Positions 35,036 to 44,764 of a stretch of 63,299 nt of DNA are shown piece by piece (position 1 is the stretch's first letter; the number at the start of each line of letters is the position of its first letter). This DNA comes from a virus. Made by a program: the position numbers and the translations under genes. Below the pieces are notes generated by a model that saw only the letters and a program-made list of their open reading frames with translations, was not told the DNA's origin and did no database searches. Location: positions 1 through 63,299 of IMG/VR virus record IMGVR_UViG_3300010885_073058. The stretch is one strand, 5' to 3'.

Positions 35036-37453
35036 ATGAACACAGTCAACAGTGATCTGATTACTATCATCAAAGATCTGCCACAGTCAAGTATTGAGCT
35101 TAAAACTGTGACAATAGATGATAGACAGTTCTATGAATATAAAGTCAATTTCTTAGTCGACCAGATTGCTGCATATGCTGCAAATGTTAGGTCTATGCGT
35201 GTTGATGTTGCCTACAAGCGTGTTGGCAAAGCATTCGCGCTATTGAGCAGAAGAGTATTCACATCCACAAGCGACATTAACAATCAGATACTTAATGGAA
35301 AGAAGATTAGAAGTGATTTTGTCAAAGATCGCGATAAAGAACAGTTAGACAACACAATCACATCCCGTCGAGCAGACATTTTTTCACGTTCAAGAAAAGT
35401 GAGTCGTTTTCGCCTACAGGGGACTAAGTTTGTTGATCTTGCTGTAATTGAGAGTACTTTTGAGCCTGTTGCAGGTCTACCGACCAGCCAAGTGTCGAAA
35501 ATCATCGCTTCTGATCTTATCAAGAGCGCTGCGCCTGAAGCGACGTCCTCTAATGGCGTCAACTTGTACTCTAACTTGACACTTTCAGGAAGAGATCCTG
35601 CAAAGCAGATTATAGGATCAAGTTTGGTTGTAGATGCTGAGATTGCTCGTAAGGGAATAAGCACAACAATACAACCACAACGCAGTATCGGCGGTGCATT
35701 CACAACAGTGCAAGTACCTGGCAATAGAAATAACCTGCTTCCTTCGACTTTAACTGTTCAAAAACGCCAGAAAGTATCAACAGATGTGCTGTTACCACAC
35801 ACATTTTTAATTCCTGTGTCAGTTGCGCCACCAAATGGTAAATTTTCTATCATATGCACAATTAGAAAGACAAATGGTGATCTTGTCCAGAAGTCTGATT
35901 TTACAGTCAATCATTCTCGTCAACTAACTAAAAATAATGTTCCACGTCAGCTCCCGTCTGTTGGAGTGCAGTTTACATCTAAGACCACCGCTCAAGTCAA
36001 CGTCTTCAACAAAGATCCTCGTGTTACAGGCATTAGGATTTACAACCGTGATGTTCCCACCTATCAATCGACTGCAGCACAGTCACCTTTCAAAGTAGTC
36101 GGGATAATTCCAGCTGACTGGCGTCAACAATCAGTAACAAAAAAGTTACAGATCAAGTCGACAACAAATAAGATCATGCGTGCTGTACCCGTCCTCACAT
36201 CAGGTTTAGTGTTGGGTAACTTTGAGAGTAAAACAAGATCCGTGAGAGATGAGCTTGTTGCAGGATCTGTTGTTGCAACTGCAAATAAAGGTAATGTGAT
36301 CGTTGAGTTATACGGTGCACCTGCAAGCTACAAATATGTGCAGTTTGCACGTCGATCTATCGACAAGAAGCAAAAACAATGGAGCAATATTCAGACACCG
36401 ATTAAAATAGATGCTGGCATTGCTTCGATTGAAGATCTAACAGTTAACACTGAACGAACATATGAGTATGCTGCATTCTTGCAGGACACTTATGGAAACA
36501 TAAGACGAGCAAGAACTACATCAATAGTCAGAGTTACTGATTACACATCAGGAACAGAAATTAATGTCGTACAAAAGAATGTAAGTATCAGTGGAGCAGA
36601 TACGACAACGACGTTCAATATAGCAGTTACACTTATTAAAGACAGCGATACGACAGCAATTCTCAGCGCAACAAAAGAGCAGGGAATTGATAACTACTTT
36701 GAAGAAGAGACTCTAAAATTATCAGGTGATTTGTCTTCAATCACAAAAGTAAATGTTAGAAGGGTATCACTTGACACAGGTGAGATCAAAGATCTCGGCG
36801 TTGTTGTTCCAGGAGAATTTACTGATACGGCGTCAGATAACGTTGTCTATATCTTCGAAGGTCTCTTACGTGGTCAAGCAGACCTCTTTGAAGAGATAGG
36901 ATCTGACAAGACTTCACCTCGTGTCTTCAATCCAAGAGATGCACTCCAGCGAAGTCAGATTGTGTCTGCAGGTTTGACATCAAAGCCCCAGATCTCAAAG
37001 GTTAATTTTACCCAGAAGTTCTTGTCTAAGAAAGCTACATTGCGTGGAACACTATCGTATGGCAACACAAAAGTTACTGATGTTGACACATCAGGTTTCT
37101 TGCAAGGGAGACTAGGCATCACAGATACATTTACTGTGAGACGAGCAGGCGGGTCAATTAATATTAGCAATTTTGAACTTGTTACGGCTGATGAAGGGCG
37201 ACGCCTTATATCGTTTGATGTAATTAGCACAACTCCTCAAAAGTTCATCGACTTCTTTATCATCTCAACCATTAAGGGCGGTGTGAGATCTATTGTTGGA
37301 ACATGTCACTATATCGACGACACTGTACGACAAAATTTTCTCGATGACAAGACAAGGTTGAGGACGGGCCAGTTTGCTTATGTCATCACGCCTGTCAAGT
37401 ATGATGGAACAACACTGAGTGAGATAACAACTCGCCTATTTGAGGTGGTGTGA
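35036..37453 (+). CDS. Large structural protein with FN3/Ig-like region
   Basis: The 805-residue protein starts right after the previous stop. The N-terminal 120 residues are helical and charged; the rest is beta-rich. About residues 400-500 look like a fibronectin-III-type unit (VIVELYGAPASYKYVQFARRS and then IEDLTVNTERTYEYAAFLQD). FN3-like domains on phage tails aid attachment to surfaces. The C-terminal 200 residues also form repeated beta units (ITKVNVRRVSLDTGEI; SFDVISTTPQKF). Exact place in the tail is unknown. Confidence 0.55.
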   Translation: MNTVNSDLITIIKDLPQSSIELKTVTIDDRQFYEYKVNFLVDQIAAYAANVRSMRVDVAYKRVGKAFALLSRRVFTSTSDINNQILNGKKIRSDFVKDRDKEQLDNTITSRRADIFSRSRKVSRFRLQGTKFVDLAVIESTFEPVAGLPTSQVSKIIASDLIKSAAPEATSSNGVNLYSNLTLSGRDPAKQIIGSSLVVDAEIARKGISTTIQPQRSIGGAFTTVQVPGNRNNLLPSTLTVQKRQKVSTDVLLPHTFLIPVSVAPPNGKFSIICTIRKTNGDLVQKSDFTVNHSRQLTKNNVPRQLPSVGVQFTSKTTAQVNVFNKDPRVTGIRIYNRDVPTYQSTAAQSPFKVVGIIPADWRQQSVTKKLQIKSTTNKIMRAVPVLTSGLVLGNFESKTRSVRDELVAGSVVATANKGNVIVELYGAPASYKYVQFARRSIDKKQKQWSNIQTPIKIDAGIASIEDLTVNTERTYEYAAFLQDTYGNIRRARTTSIVRVTDYTSGTEINVVQKNVSISGADTTTTFNIAVTLIKDSDTTAILSATKEQGIDNYFEEETLKLSGDLSSITKVNVRRVSLDTGEIKDLGVVVPGEFTDTASDNVVYIFEGLLRGQADLFEEIGSDKTSPRVFNPRDALQRSQIVSAGLTSKPQISKVNFTQKFLSKKATLRGTLSYGNTKVTDVDTSGFLQGRLGITDTFTVRRAGGSINISNFELVTADEGRRLISFDVISTTPQKFIDFFIISTIKGGVRSIVGTCHYIDDTVRQNFLDDKTRLRTGQFAYVITPVKYDGTTLSEITTRLFEVV

Positions 37454-40400
37454 TGGGTTATAGGTTTAACAAAACAGCATCTAACTTACAGGTTCAGTCT
37501 AAAACTATTGTCAAAGATACTTTAGCAACTCGACTTCAAGGGTCATTTGAAGGAGGAGTTTTTGCTGTAACTAGCTCTAGACCAGCTACGGCAGAAGAAA
37601 GAATTTCACGGAGATTATCAGCACGTGAGACGTCAGGCGCAAGAACAAATCAGATAAACGACTATACTGTTTTACCTGAATCTTCACGTGATGTTTATCT
37701 CACTTCGTCACATGGTTTGACTTCACTGTATCCTGCAATTCTGTTGACATCTCCGAGAAGCTCAAAAGTCGTTGATGTAGGCACAGGATTGACATCTACA
37801 CCGTTCATTATCGATCTCAATAACGAGGTAAAGAAGTCTATTGAAAGAGACGTTAAAGATGCTCTCGATCAAAACATAGACTTACTACAGTTGTCAACTA
37901 TACAATACGATCAAAACGTCCAGACAGCTCGTCAATATGCTGATCTATGCTTGCAAACTGCACTCTCAAAAGATAAGCTAATCAATCTGCTAAACATCTC
38001 AAATGTCAATGCATCACAGAATTTCTACTTTAGATCATTCAATCTAATTGGTGAACGATACGATTATCTTAAGAGCGCGAGTAATGTCATCGACTATTTG
38101 AAGAGCATAAACGAAGACTACAACACAGACGTTTTGCAGCTAGGCACAAATACACAATCGGTCGCGCAGATACTAAAGACTGTGTATTTTTATTTTTTGT
38201 TTGGTGACATGTCATTTGTTGAAAACAATTACTCTGCTGATCCTATCTTTGCAGCAAGAGAAGGAATAGTAGACGGGTACTTGAACAGTTTTTATGTTAA
38301 CCAGATTAGAAATCTTAGAAAAATTGCACCAGAAACTATAAAAATTAATGAACAAAATGTTAGATCAGTGCAGTTGTACGACAACGGAACACCAATATTT
38401 GACTTTACACCATTTAAGAATGCAGACAAAATTACAAGTCTTGTGCGGCTCGTCCAGAGAGATTTAACAATTCACGGATTGAGAGATCAACAATTTGGAA
38501 TAACAGGGAGTATTGGAGTCACAGCGCAGGATATATTAGGAGATTACACATCTGTTTACTCGCAGGTCAAAGACTACGAAGGGCCAACGTCTGAGGATCG
38601 TGACGTTGTTGCCACAGGATACAGAAATATCAATGAAATCTTAGAATCTTCCAACGCTACAACGGGATTTCGTTCAGAAACACGAGCGTCTTCATCACAG
38701 CGTTTTCGTGATACTCTTGTTTCTATCGATTCAGAAGGTAAGAGCTATGGCAAATTTGATGTTGTCAAAGGCATAGACTACTTAATTTACAATGACCTTG
38801 TAAGATCAAATTCATCTCCGGCATTTACAGATCTTTTAACAACAACAAACTTATACGAGAGCTATACAAGACAGATTAATGATCTCGTATTCAATACGAT
38901 ATTGCTTAATCAGGGTGCTATTATTGACAAGATAAAAGACTACTTTTTAAGCTTTATAAGGGGTTCTGGCATCAATACGGATGAAATAAGCAGCAGCGCG
39001 AGCGCATTTAGAATTGCATGCTTTGTTATGGCTGCCGATGATGATAGAATTATGTCACGTCTTTTTAGGTTGCTTTGTGCGCTTGACAAGAAGACAAACG
39101 GAGATGAGCTAAATCAAGAAGAGATAGACGCGGCAAGAAAAAAATTAGCAGATGACATCTTTAGCAAAACAAGCGTTGAAATTGGAAATAGCAATGTTTC
39201 AATTCGAGGAGCAGAAGCAACACGCGACATACTAAGCATGGTTTATACAACAGCATACTCTTATATGCAAGATGAAGATTCATCATTTCAGACATTTCAC
39301 AACGTTGTTAGAGAAACAGAGAAAGTTTTAATTAATGACATAGCCAACTTTCAAAGCTTTTTTAAAGCAAAAACATCGTTTGGTCTGACACTTGACCGAG
39401 ATGCCCGCACATTTGTCATTTTAAACTTATTCCTAAGCATTTTTAGAGAAATGAGTATGACAGTAGAATATTCATCTACAAATCAAAAAATGACTGTCAA
39501 GTACTATCCAGATCAATTTAAGGCACTAAAACTCAGCTTAGAGAACGCAGAGCTATCACCTACCGAGCTAGATACCGCTATTAATCAATATTTAGCAAAT
39601 TCAACTAACTTTAGCGACGCAAATAGAGCACAGAAATTCAAAGATAGCGTGCGCTACCTGCAAGGCACATATTTCAATTCAATTGTCCAAAAGATCAATC
39701 AGCAAAATCAAGTTTGCCTTGATCTGGTAAATCTTTTAGCTAATCACGCCCAACAGATTTCAGATCAAGCACAAGATTTTAAGACAAAAGTTGAAAGTGT
39801 TTCAAATCTACTACAGACAAGTCAGCTGTTAGATAAGGAATCGCTCCTTAACTCCGTTCAATCAGAACAAGCATTTCTTAAGAAGAATCTTGTTGATCGC
39901 TATTCATCGCCGCTGCGCGGCGCAACATATCTCCCCACTGCCATAGATCACAATGCGGGTCAAGCACTGAACACCAAGACAGTAGTTTTAACTTATCCTG
40001 TCTTAAATGATCCAATCAGCGATCTAGTGACCAGGAAGTTTTTAATTGCTGTGGGTATGCCCACAGGACTAATGGAAACACTTAGGTATCAAAATACTGT
40101 TTCAACATCAGAACACTTGTACAGCATCGATCTAGTCTTTAAGAAAATTCAGGTGACACAAGAAGAAGAAGACACAAGTAGATTTGACTCATTTGTGACA
40201 AAAGGTTACACTTTTTCAACACGTGTCTTTGTTAACGAAGGCGCGCAGCTTACTGGTGGACCAGACACTAAATCAAGTGAATTAACAAATTATGCACAGA
40301 TTTATAGCGCCACAAAGTATAAAGTTATTGACGATTCTGGAAATTATCGCGATATTGCTGTACCAGATCTTGAACAAGTTTTAGGAAATAGCAAAATTGT

Positions 40401-40974
40401 TGAGAATCACTTCATGAGTCACTACTCAAAGCTGCTGCTAAAGACAACAGCAGGGATCACGCTTGATGAAGAAGTTTTTGATCTTGTGCCGCAGGCTAGG
40501 CGTTATCCAGATGCAGCGCAAGATGCTAACTACACGACTATCGTTGACCGAGCATCGGTCAAATATCCTGACACGCCAGAGGGACAGCTTAACAAAGAGA
40601 GAGCACAGCGTGATCTGTCTCGTGCAATACAGCTTGCACCTAACCAGCATAAGACATCAATGATGGTGTCAAAGACTTTTGAGAGAATACACGTGATACC
40701 CATCGATATCAGCGATATTGTCGAACAACTCCAGATGTCAAGAGAAGACATTGCTTTTATAGATGTTGTCGCCATGATACGCCTCGAATCCAGTCAACCC
40801 CCGGTTTCTTTTGAGGAAGCACCCACCCGCCGGAGCTACACAGGAGCTATTCAGGATGCTGCAACTACAATTACACAGACAGACGTTAGGGCACAAGGTG
40901 CAGACAGTGTGGGTATAAATGCTATGGTAGAATCAAGCAATAGATTTGACGGTCTTATGAGAGGAAATAGCTGA
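37453..40974 (+). CDS. Very large virion structural protein, unknown family
   Basis: The ATG at 37453 overlaps the upstream stop (TGATG); a GTG at 37450 is an alternative. The 1173-residue product is mostly helical in its first 850 residues, with coiled-coil-like stretches (HAQQISDQAQDFKTKVESVS near 775-794) and many Asn/Asp/Ser. The last 300 are mixed. No peptidase or lysozyme motif is visible. Its length and helical nature could suit a tape measure, but the region is baseplate-rich, so I leave it as structural. Confidence 0.5.
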   Translation: MGYRFNKTASNLQVQSKTIVKDTLATRLQGSFEGGVFAVTSSRPATAEERISRRLSARETSGARTNQINDYTVLPESSRDVYLTSSHGLTSLYPAILLTSPRSSKVVDVGTGLTSTPFIIDLNNEVKKSIERDVKDALDQNIDLLQLSTIQYDQNVQTARQYADLCLQTALSKDKLINLLNISNVNASQNFYFRSFNLIGERYDYLKSASNVIDYLKSINEDYNTDVLQLGTNTQSVAQILKTVYFYFLFGDMSFVENNYSADPIFAAREGIVDGYLNSFYVNQIRNLRKIAPETIKINEQNVRSVQLYDNGTPIFDFTPFKNADKITSLVRLVQRDLTIHGLRDQQFGITGSIGVTAQDILGDYTSVYSQVKDYEGPTSEDRDVVATGYRNINEILESSNATTGFRSETRASSSQRFRDTLVSIDSEGKSYGKFDVVKGIDYLIYNDLVRSNSSPAFTDLLTTTNLYESYTRQINDLVFNTILLNQGAIIDKIKDYFLSFIRGSGINTDEISSSASAFRIACFVMAADDDRIMSRLFRLLCALDKKTNGDELNQEEIDAARKKLADDIFSKTSVEIGNSNVSIRGAEATRDILSMVYTTAYSYMQDEDSSFQTFHNVVRETEKVLINDIANFQSFFKAKTSFGLTLDRDARTFVILNLFLSIFREMSMTVEYSSTNQKMTVKYYPDQFKALKLSLENAELSPTELDTAINQYLANSTNFSDANRAQKFKDSVRYLQGTYFNSIVQKINQQNQVCLDLVNLLANHAQQISDQAQDFKTKVESVSNLLQTSQLLDKESLLNSVQSEQAFLKKNLVDRYSSPLRGATYLPTAIDHNAGQALNTKTVVLTYPVLNDPISDLVTRKFLIAVGMPTGLMETLRYQNTVSTSEHLYSIDLVFKKIQVTQEEEDTSRFDSFVTKGYTFSTRVFVNEGAQLTGGPDTKSSELTNYAQIYSATKYKVIDDSGNYRDIAVPDLEQVLGNSKIVENHFMSHYSKLLLKTTAGITLDEEVFDLVPQARRYPDAAQDANYTTIVDRASVKYPDTPEGQLNKERAQRDLSRAIQLAPNQHKTSMMVSKTFERIHVIPIDISDIVEQLQMSREDIAFIDVVAMIRLESSQPPVSFEEAPTRRSYTGAIQDAATTITQTDVRAQGADSVGINAMVESSNRFDGLMRGNS

Positions 40975-42794
40975 TGTCTGAGTCAGTCGTATCAAAACCT
41001 GCACTGCTAGTTGACCTTCCAGAAGTCAGCAGCATAGAAGCAAAGTTCGTCTATAACTTTTTCACACCAGACGAGCGGACCAATGAGACGTCTAATGTCT
41101 ACGGAAGTGTTGGATTTACATCAACTGATGTCAGTCAAACAACAACAACATTTACAGACAATGTAGGAACGTCAAATATCCAAAATGAGTCGCTTAGAGC
41201 TTTTTACGGACGCAATGCTAAATACCCAAGATTTAACATGATAAGCATAACAAAGCCTCCCGTTAACATTGATAGAAATTTATCAATTAAGAGAGGCGAC
41301 ATCAAGGGAAATATTGCAAGAGAAGATGCACTTAATGTATTTGGAAGAGTTGGAATCAGTATTATTGACACAACGCTAGATAAAACAGTCTACAGGCTTC
41401 TATCGGGTTCTATTTCATCTCCTGAGGCGCAAGAGACAACAAGCGCATCGCAGAGAATTTTAGATGCTGTTGTAAATAGCATACAGCCTGATGGATACAG
41501 ATACGCATCAACAGACGCTCGTCAAGGTGTTGTTAATGCTGTTGAAGAAACGCTGCAAGGTTTTAATTTTGGTTTTTCTTACCTTCCCAATGTTGCAGGT
41601 ACAATTACAGCAGCTAGTTTAAATTCTCCAAAGAGTGTCTATGTAGACGAGATCTCGAGCACACGTGAAGCTTTGACGGGTATTGAGACACAAGCAGTTG
41701 CAGGAAGCAGACCTTATGTTCTAAGAACGTCTGATTATGAAGCAGATTTTAATTTTATCAACAACGAAGTCACAGATAGTCGAATTCTTAAGAATTATTT
41801 GATCGGCTATCTAGTTCAAAAGTTTGGCACAAAAGCTGATGGGACACTAGATATTTTTAGTGAGATTCTTGAGCTCAACCCAAATGCCACAGCATTCTTT
41901 GATCCTGAAATTGCGTATGGTAGGCGCTACAAGTACAGAGTGGTATCACTGTATGCATGTCAATTCCAGATGAACCAGCAAGTGAAGACACCATTCGGAA
42001 CAGAAGAAGACAAGCCTGTGACTAGGTACGCGCTTTTTGCCTCAAGGGGTGCAGATACATCTGTTATTTGCGAAGAGTACATTGCTCCGCCACCACCTGT
42101 AGATCTTGCTTTTAGATATAGAGCAGACAATACTGGCTTAAACATTACATGGAACTTTCCTGTCAATCTTCAGCGTGATATTAAGAAAATTCAAGTTTTC
42201 CGGAGAAGCTCAACATCTGAGCCATTCCAGCTACTCAGAATGTACGACTTTGACGATTCAGTTGTCAAGTCACCAGATCCAGAAGGCGTGCCAGCGCTCC
42301 TAATAACGCGAAGCTTGTTACCTATTACACTGCATAGAGATACAGAGTTCACTAAGAGCAGCAAGTTCATCTATGCAGTGTGTGCAATTGACGCACATGG
42401 TTACACATCTAACTACTCTGTGCAACTTGAAGCATCGTATGACAGATACCGCAATAGAATCAACACACGTGTCATCTCTAGATCAGATGCCCCTAAGCCC
42501 TATCCTAACATCTTTCTCAACCGTGACACGTTTGTCGACACAATGAAGATGTCAGGTTACACACGACTTAACATCTACTTTGATCCAGAGTACATCAGCA
42601 TCTCCGACGCGACCGGTGATGATCAAGAGCACATTGTCTTTAATAATAACAGGGGAGATGATAACTCTTACAAGCTCCTTGTTGTCAATACAGACTTTCA
42701 ACAGAGTCAAACGCTTGACATTAAGATCAATGACAGCTATGTTCAACCACCAGTTATTACGCCCTCGACGGCACGCGTCTTTAGGCCAACGTAA
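40974..42794 (+). CDS. Tail structural protein with fibronectin-III-like domain
   Basis: The 606-residue product overlaps the previous stop by one base. The C-terminal part has a clear FN3-like domain after PPPPVDLAFRYRADNTGLNI, with WNFPVNLQRDIKKIQVFRR (about 390-408) and SSKFIYAVCAIDAHGYTSNYS (about 463-483). The typical pattern is Pro-rich entry, W in strand B, Y in strand F. The N-terminal 370 residues are unassigned. Such domains decorate phage tails and may bind glycans weakly. A 49-base gap with weak promoter-like AT sequence follows. Confidence 0.65.
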   Translation: MSESVVSKPALLVDLPEVSSIEAKFVYNFFTPDERTNETSNVYGSVGFTSTDVSQTTTTFTDNVGTSNIQNESLRAFYGRNAKYPRFNMISITKPPVNIDRNLSIKRGDIKGNIAREDALNVFGRVGISIIDTTLDKTVYRLLSGSISSPEAQETTSASQRILDAVVNSIQPDGYRYASTDARQGVVNAVEETLQGFNFGFSYLPNVAGTITAASLNSPKSVYVDEISSTREALTGIETQAVAGSRPYVLRTSDYEADFNFINNEVTDSRILKNYLIGYLVQKFGTKADGTLDIFSEILELNPNATAFFDPEIAYGRRYKYRVVSLYACQFQMNQQVKTPFGTEEDKPVTRYALFASRGADTSVICEEYIAPPPPVDLAFRYRADNTGLNITWNFPVNLQRDIKKIQVFRRSSTSEPFQLLRMYDFDDSVVKSPDPEGVPALLITRSLLPITLHRDTEFTKSSKFIYAVCAIDAHGYTSNYSVQLEASYDRYRNRINTRVISRSDAPKPYPNIFLNRDTFVDTMKMSGYTRLNIYFDPEYISISDATGDDQEHIVFNNNRGDDNSYKLLVVNTDFQQSQTLDIKINDSYVQPPVITPSTARVFRPT

Positions 42795-42843
42795 TATTTA
42801 ACTTATAACTTCACGCAAAGAATATTTAGAAACAGGTGTACAA

Positions 42844-43548
42844 ATGGGTTTTCTCAATCAAACAACAAACAACATCATCGTTGACGCAGTTTTGACTGAC
42901 TTGGGTCGACAGTTTCTCGCGAGAAACGATGGTAGTTTCAACATCGTTAAGTTTGCCCTAGCAGACAATGAAGTTGACTACACTATCATCCAACAGTACG
43001 GTCGACTTGTTGGTAAAGACAAGATCGAGAAGAACACGCCGGTGTTTGAAGCTTCGACCAATGCAAACATTGCGCTGAAGTACAAGCTGGTGAGCATCTC
43101 TAATCCAGCACTGACTCTACTCCCGTCACTCACGCTCGATTATGGATCAGCGATTGTTAACTCTAACGTCGTGTCGATCTCACGTCTCACACAGAACCCA
43201 TCTCTCACAATAACTGTTAAGCAGTCGATCACCCAGGGTAACTTTGTCTCACCTGAGCTTATTGACAATGCATTTGAAGTGCGCGTCAATGACCTATTCC
43301 TAGGCCTACAGAACCTGGTGCCCGACTCAGTCGATGCAAGCAACAATGCAACCTACCTCGTTGATAGGTCATCAGCGTTGTCAAGTGCCAGTGAAGCATC
43401 AGGTCAGTTCACGTTGCGCCTCAAGACATTCTCACAGACGTTGTTCGACACCTACAAGTCAAGTGGCTTAAATGTTGTTAGATCATACGTCCGAATCACA
43501 GGCATCAACTCTGGTGCCGTCAAAGAATTTGAAGTAAGGATCAGCTAG
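42844..43548 (+). CDS. Tail structural protein with VLT-x2-GR-x2-LA N-terminal motif
   Basis: The 234-residue protein opens FLNQTTNNIIVDAVLTDLGRQFLA, then FNIVKFALADNEVDYTII (about residues 31-48). This start is a pattern I associate with T4-like virion proteins from aquatic phages and is shared with the protein at 34022. The C-terminal half is beta-rich (RSYVRITGINSGAVKEFEV). AGGTG precedes the ATG. It lies in the tail block with two related proteins downstream and could be a small connector or wedge part. Confidence 0.6.
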   Translation: MGFLNQTTNNIIVDAVLTDLGRQFLARNDGSFNIVKFALADNEVDYTIIQQYGRLVGKDKIEKNTPVFEASTNANIALKYKLVSISNPALTLLPSLTLDYGSAIVNSNVVSISRLTQNPSLTITVKQSITQGNFVSPELIDNAFEVRVNDLFLGLQNLVPDSVDASNNATYLVDRSSALSSASEASGQFTLRLKTFSQTLFDTYKSSGLNVVRSYVRITGINSGAVKEFEVRIS

Positions 43549-43556
43549 GATAAAAA

Positions 43557-44750
43557 ATGCCCACATTTAAAGAGATAACTGCAGCAGATATCAAGACTAG
43601 CAGATCAGCACTCAACCAGCTGGTCGACGTCATCCAGAACGACATCTCTGGATCGAGCACGCGCAAAAAGTACCAGGTGTTCGTCACAGGCGGATTGGGC
43701 CCAGGTGTAACATCTTCTCTATTCCAGACAGTTTTTGACCAAGATTACACACTACAGACATCAAATGAGGTCCTCGACCTAACAGTTGGCCTCTTCTCAG
43801 GCAGCTCAACTGTTGCTGGTAGCACAACTGGTGTCGATTCAGCAGGCAAGCTGCTCTTCCCATCACAGTCATTGATGATGAGAGAGAAGATCAACATCTA
43901 CCGCCAATTTGCACAGACCTTATTGGGTGATGCAGACGCGCAGTTCACAGCACCATTCAGCAATCCTGCAACAACTGACTATGTCGACGAGGCAATATTC
44001 GTCAATATTAAGCGTCTATTTGCACGCGATCGTGTCAAGCCACAGACATTTGCAATGCAGTTCTACACGACTGGCGTCGTTGATAGTACAACGTCGGGTC
44101 AGCCTGCCTATTCAAATATTGATAGAACATCAACGTCAGGCTCAGCCATTTTGACAGATGCAGGTCAAGGGACACAGTTTGGCTTCGGCGGTCAAGTCGG
44201 TGACGTTGCTTTCTCCACGGTGTCATCTAATATCGTAGGAAATCTCTTCTACGATCAGGGCATCATGGTGCTCGATGCCAAGAAGGTTCTCTCAGGCACA
44301 CAACACGTCTCTGGCACAATAGACGCAATTTCATCAGGTGGCACAGCAGTAATTGGCTCCGCTGCAGGTAATCCTAGAGCCAAGTTCATTCCCGACTTCT
44401 TCGTGTCAGCATCTATTGATGACGTTGTTGATCATCTCGCATCCTGCAGATTTAGCTCTGGTTCACTCACAGCGTTGACCTTCCAGAATGTCACCAACAT
44501 CAACTCGACTTTGGTTTTCTGCAGAGCAACAGCAGATGAGTTCAACTACTCGTCAAACCCGACATTCACAGATTCAGATGGTAATATCATCGTCATCGAC
44601 GACCCTACAACTGATCGAACATTCAGTTACATCACAACTGTGGGTCTCTACGATGCAAACGACAATCTGCTCGCGGTTGCCAAGATGAGCCGACCCATTG
44701 AAAAGAATGATGAGAAAGATTTGACATTTAGAGTCAGACTCGATTTCTAA
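43557..44750 (+). CDS. Tail structural protein sharing a C-terminal domain with the next gene
   Basis: The 397-residue product begins FKEITAADIKTSRSALNQLVD. Its C-terminal third has NLFYDQGIMVLDA (about 223-235), FNYSSNPTFTDSDG (about 332-345), FSYITTVGLYDANDNLLAVA and the ending DLTFRVRLDF. The same elements, in the same order, close the 799-residue protein that follows, so the two are paralogues joined by a common assembly domain. AGGA precedes the ATG. The family is unnamed here; a baseplate rim or neck role is plausible. Confidence 0.55.
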   Translation: MPTFKEITAADIKTSRSALNQLVDVIQNDISGSSTRKKYQVFVTGGLGPGVTSSLFQTVFDQDYTLQTSNEVLDLTVGLFSGSSTVAGSTTGVDSAGKLLFPSQSLMMREKINIYRQFAQTLLGDADAQFTAPFSNPATTDYVDEAIFVNIKRLFARDRVKPQTFAMQFYTTGVVDSTTSGQPAYSNIDRTSTSGSAILTDAGQGTQFGFGGQVGDVAFSTVSSNIVGNLFYDQGIMVLDAKKVLSGTQHVSGTIDAISSGGTAVIGSAAGNPRAKFIPDFFVSASIDDVVDHLASCRFSSGSLTALTFQNVTNINSTLVFCRATADEFNYSSNPTFTDSDGNIIVIDDPTTDRTFSYITTVGLYDANDNLLAVAKMSRPIEKNDEKDLTFRVRLDF

Positions 44751-44764
44751 GATGAAGGAGAAAG

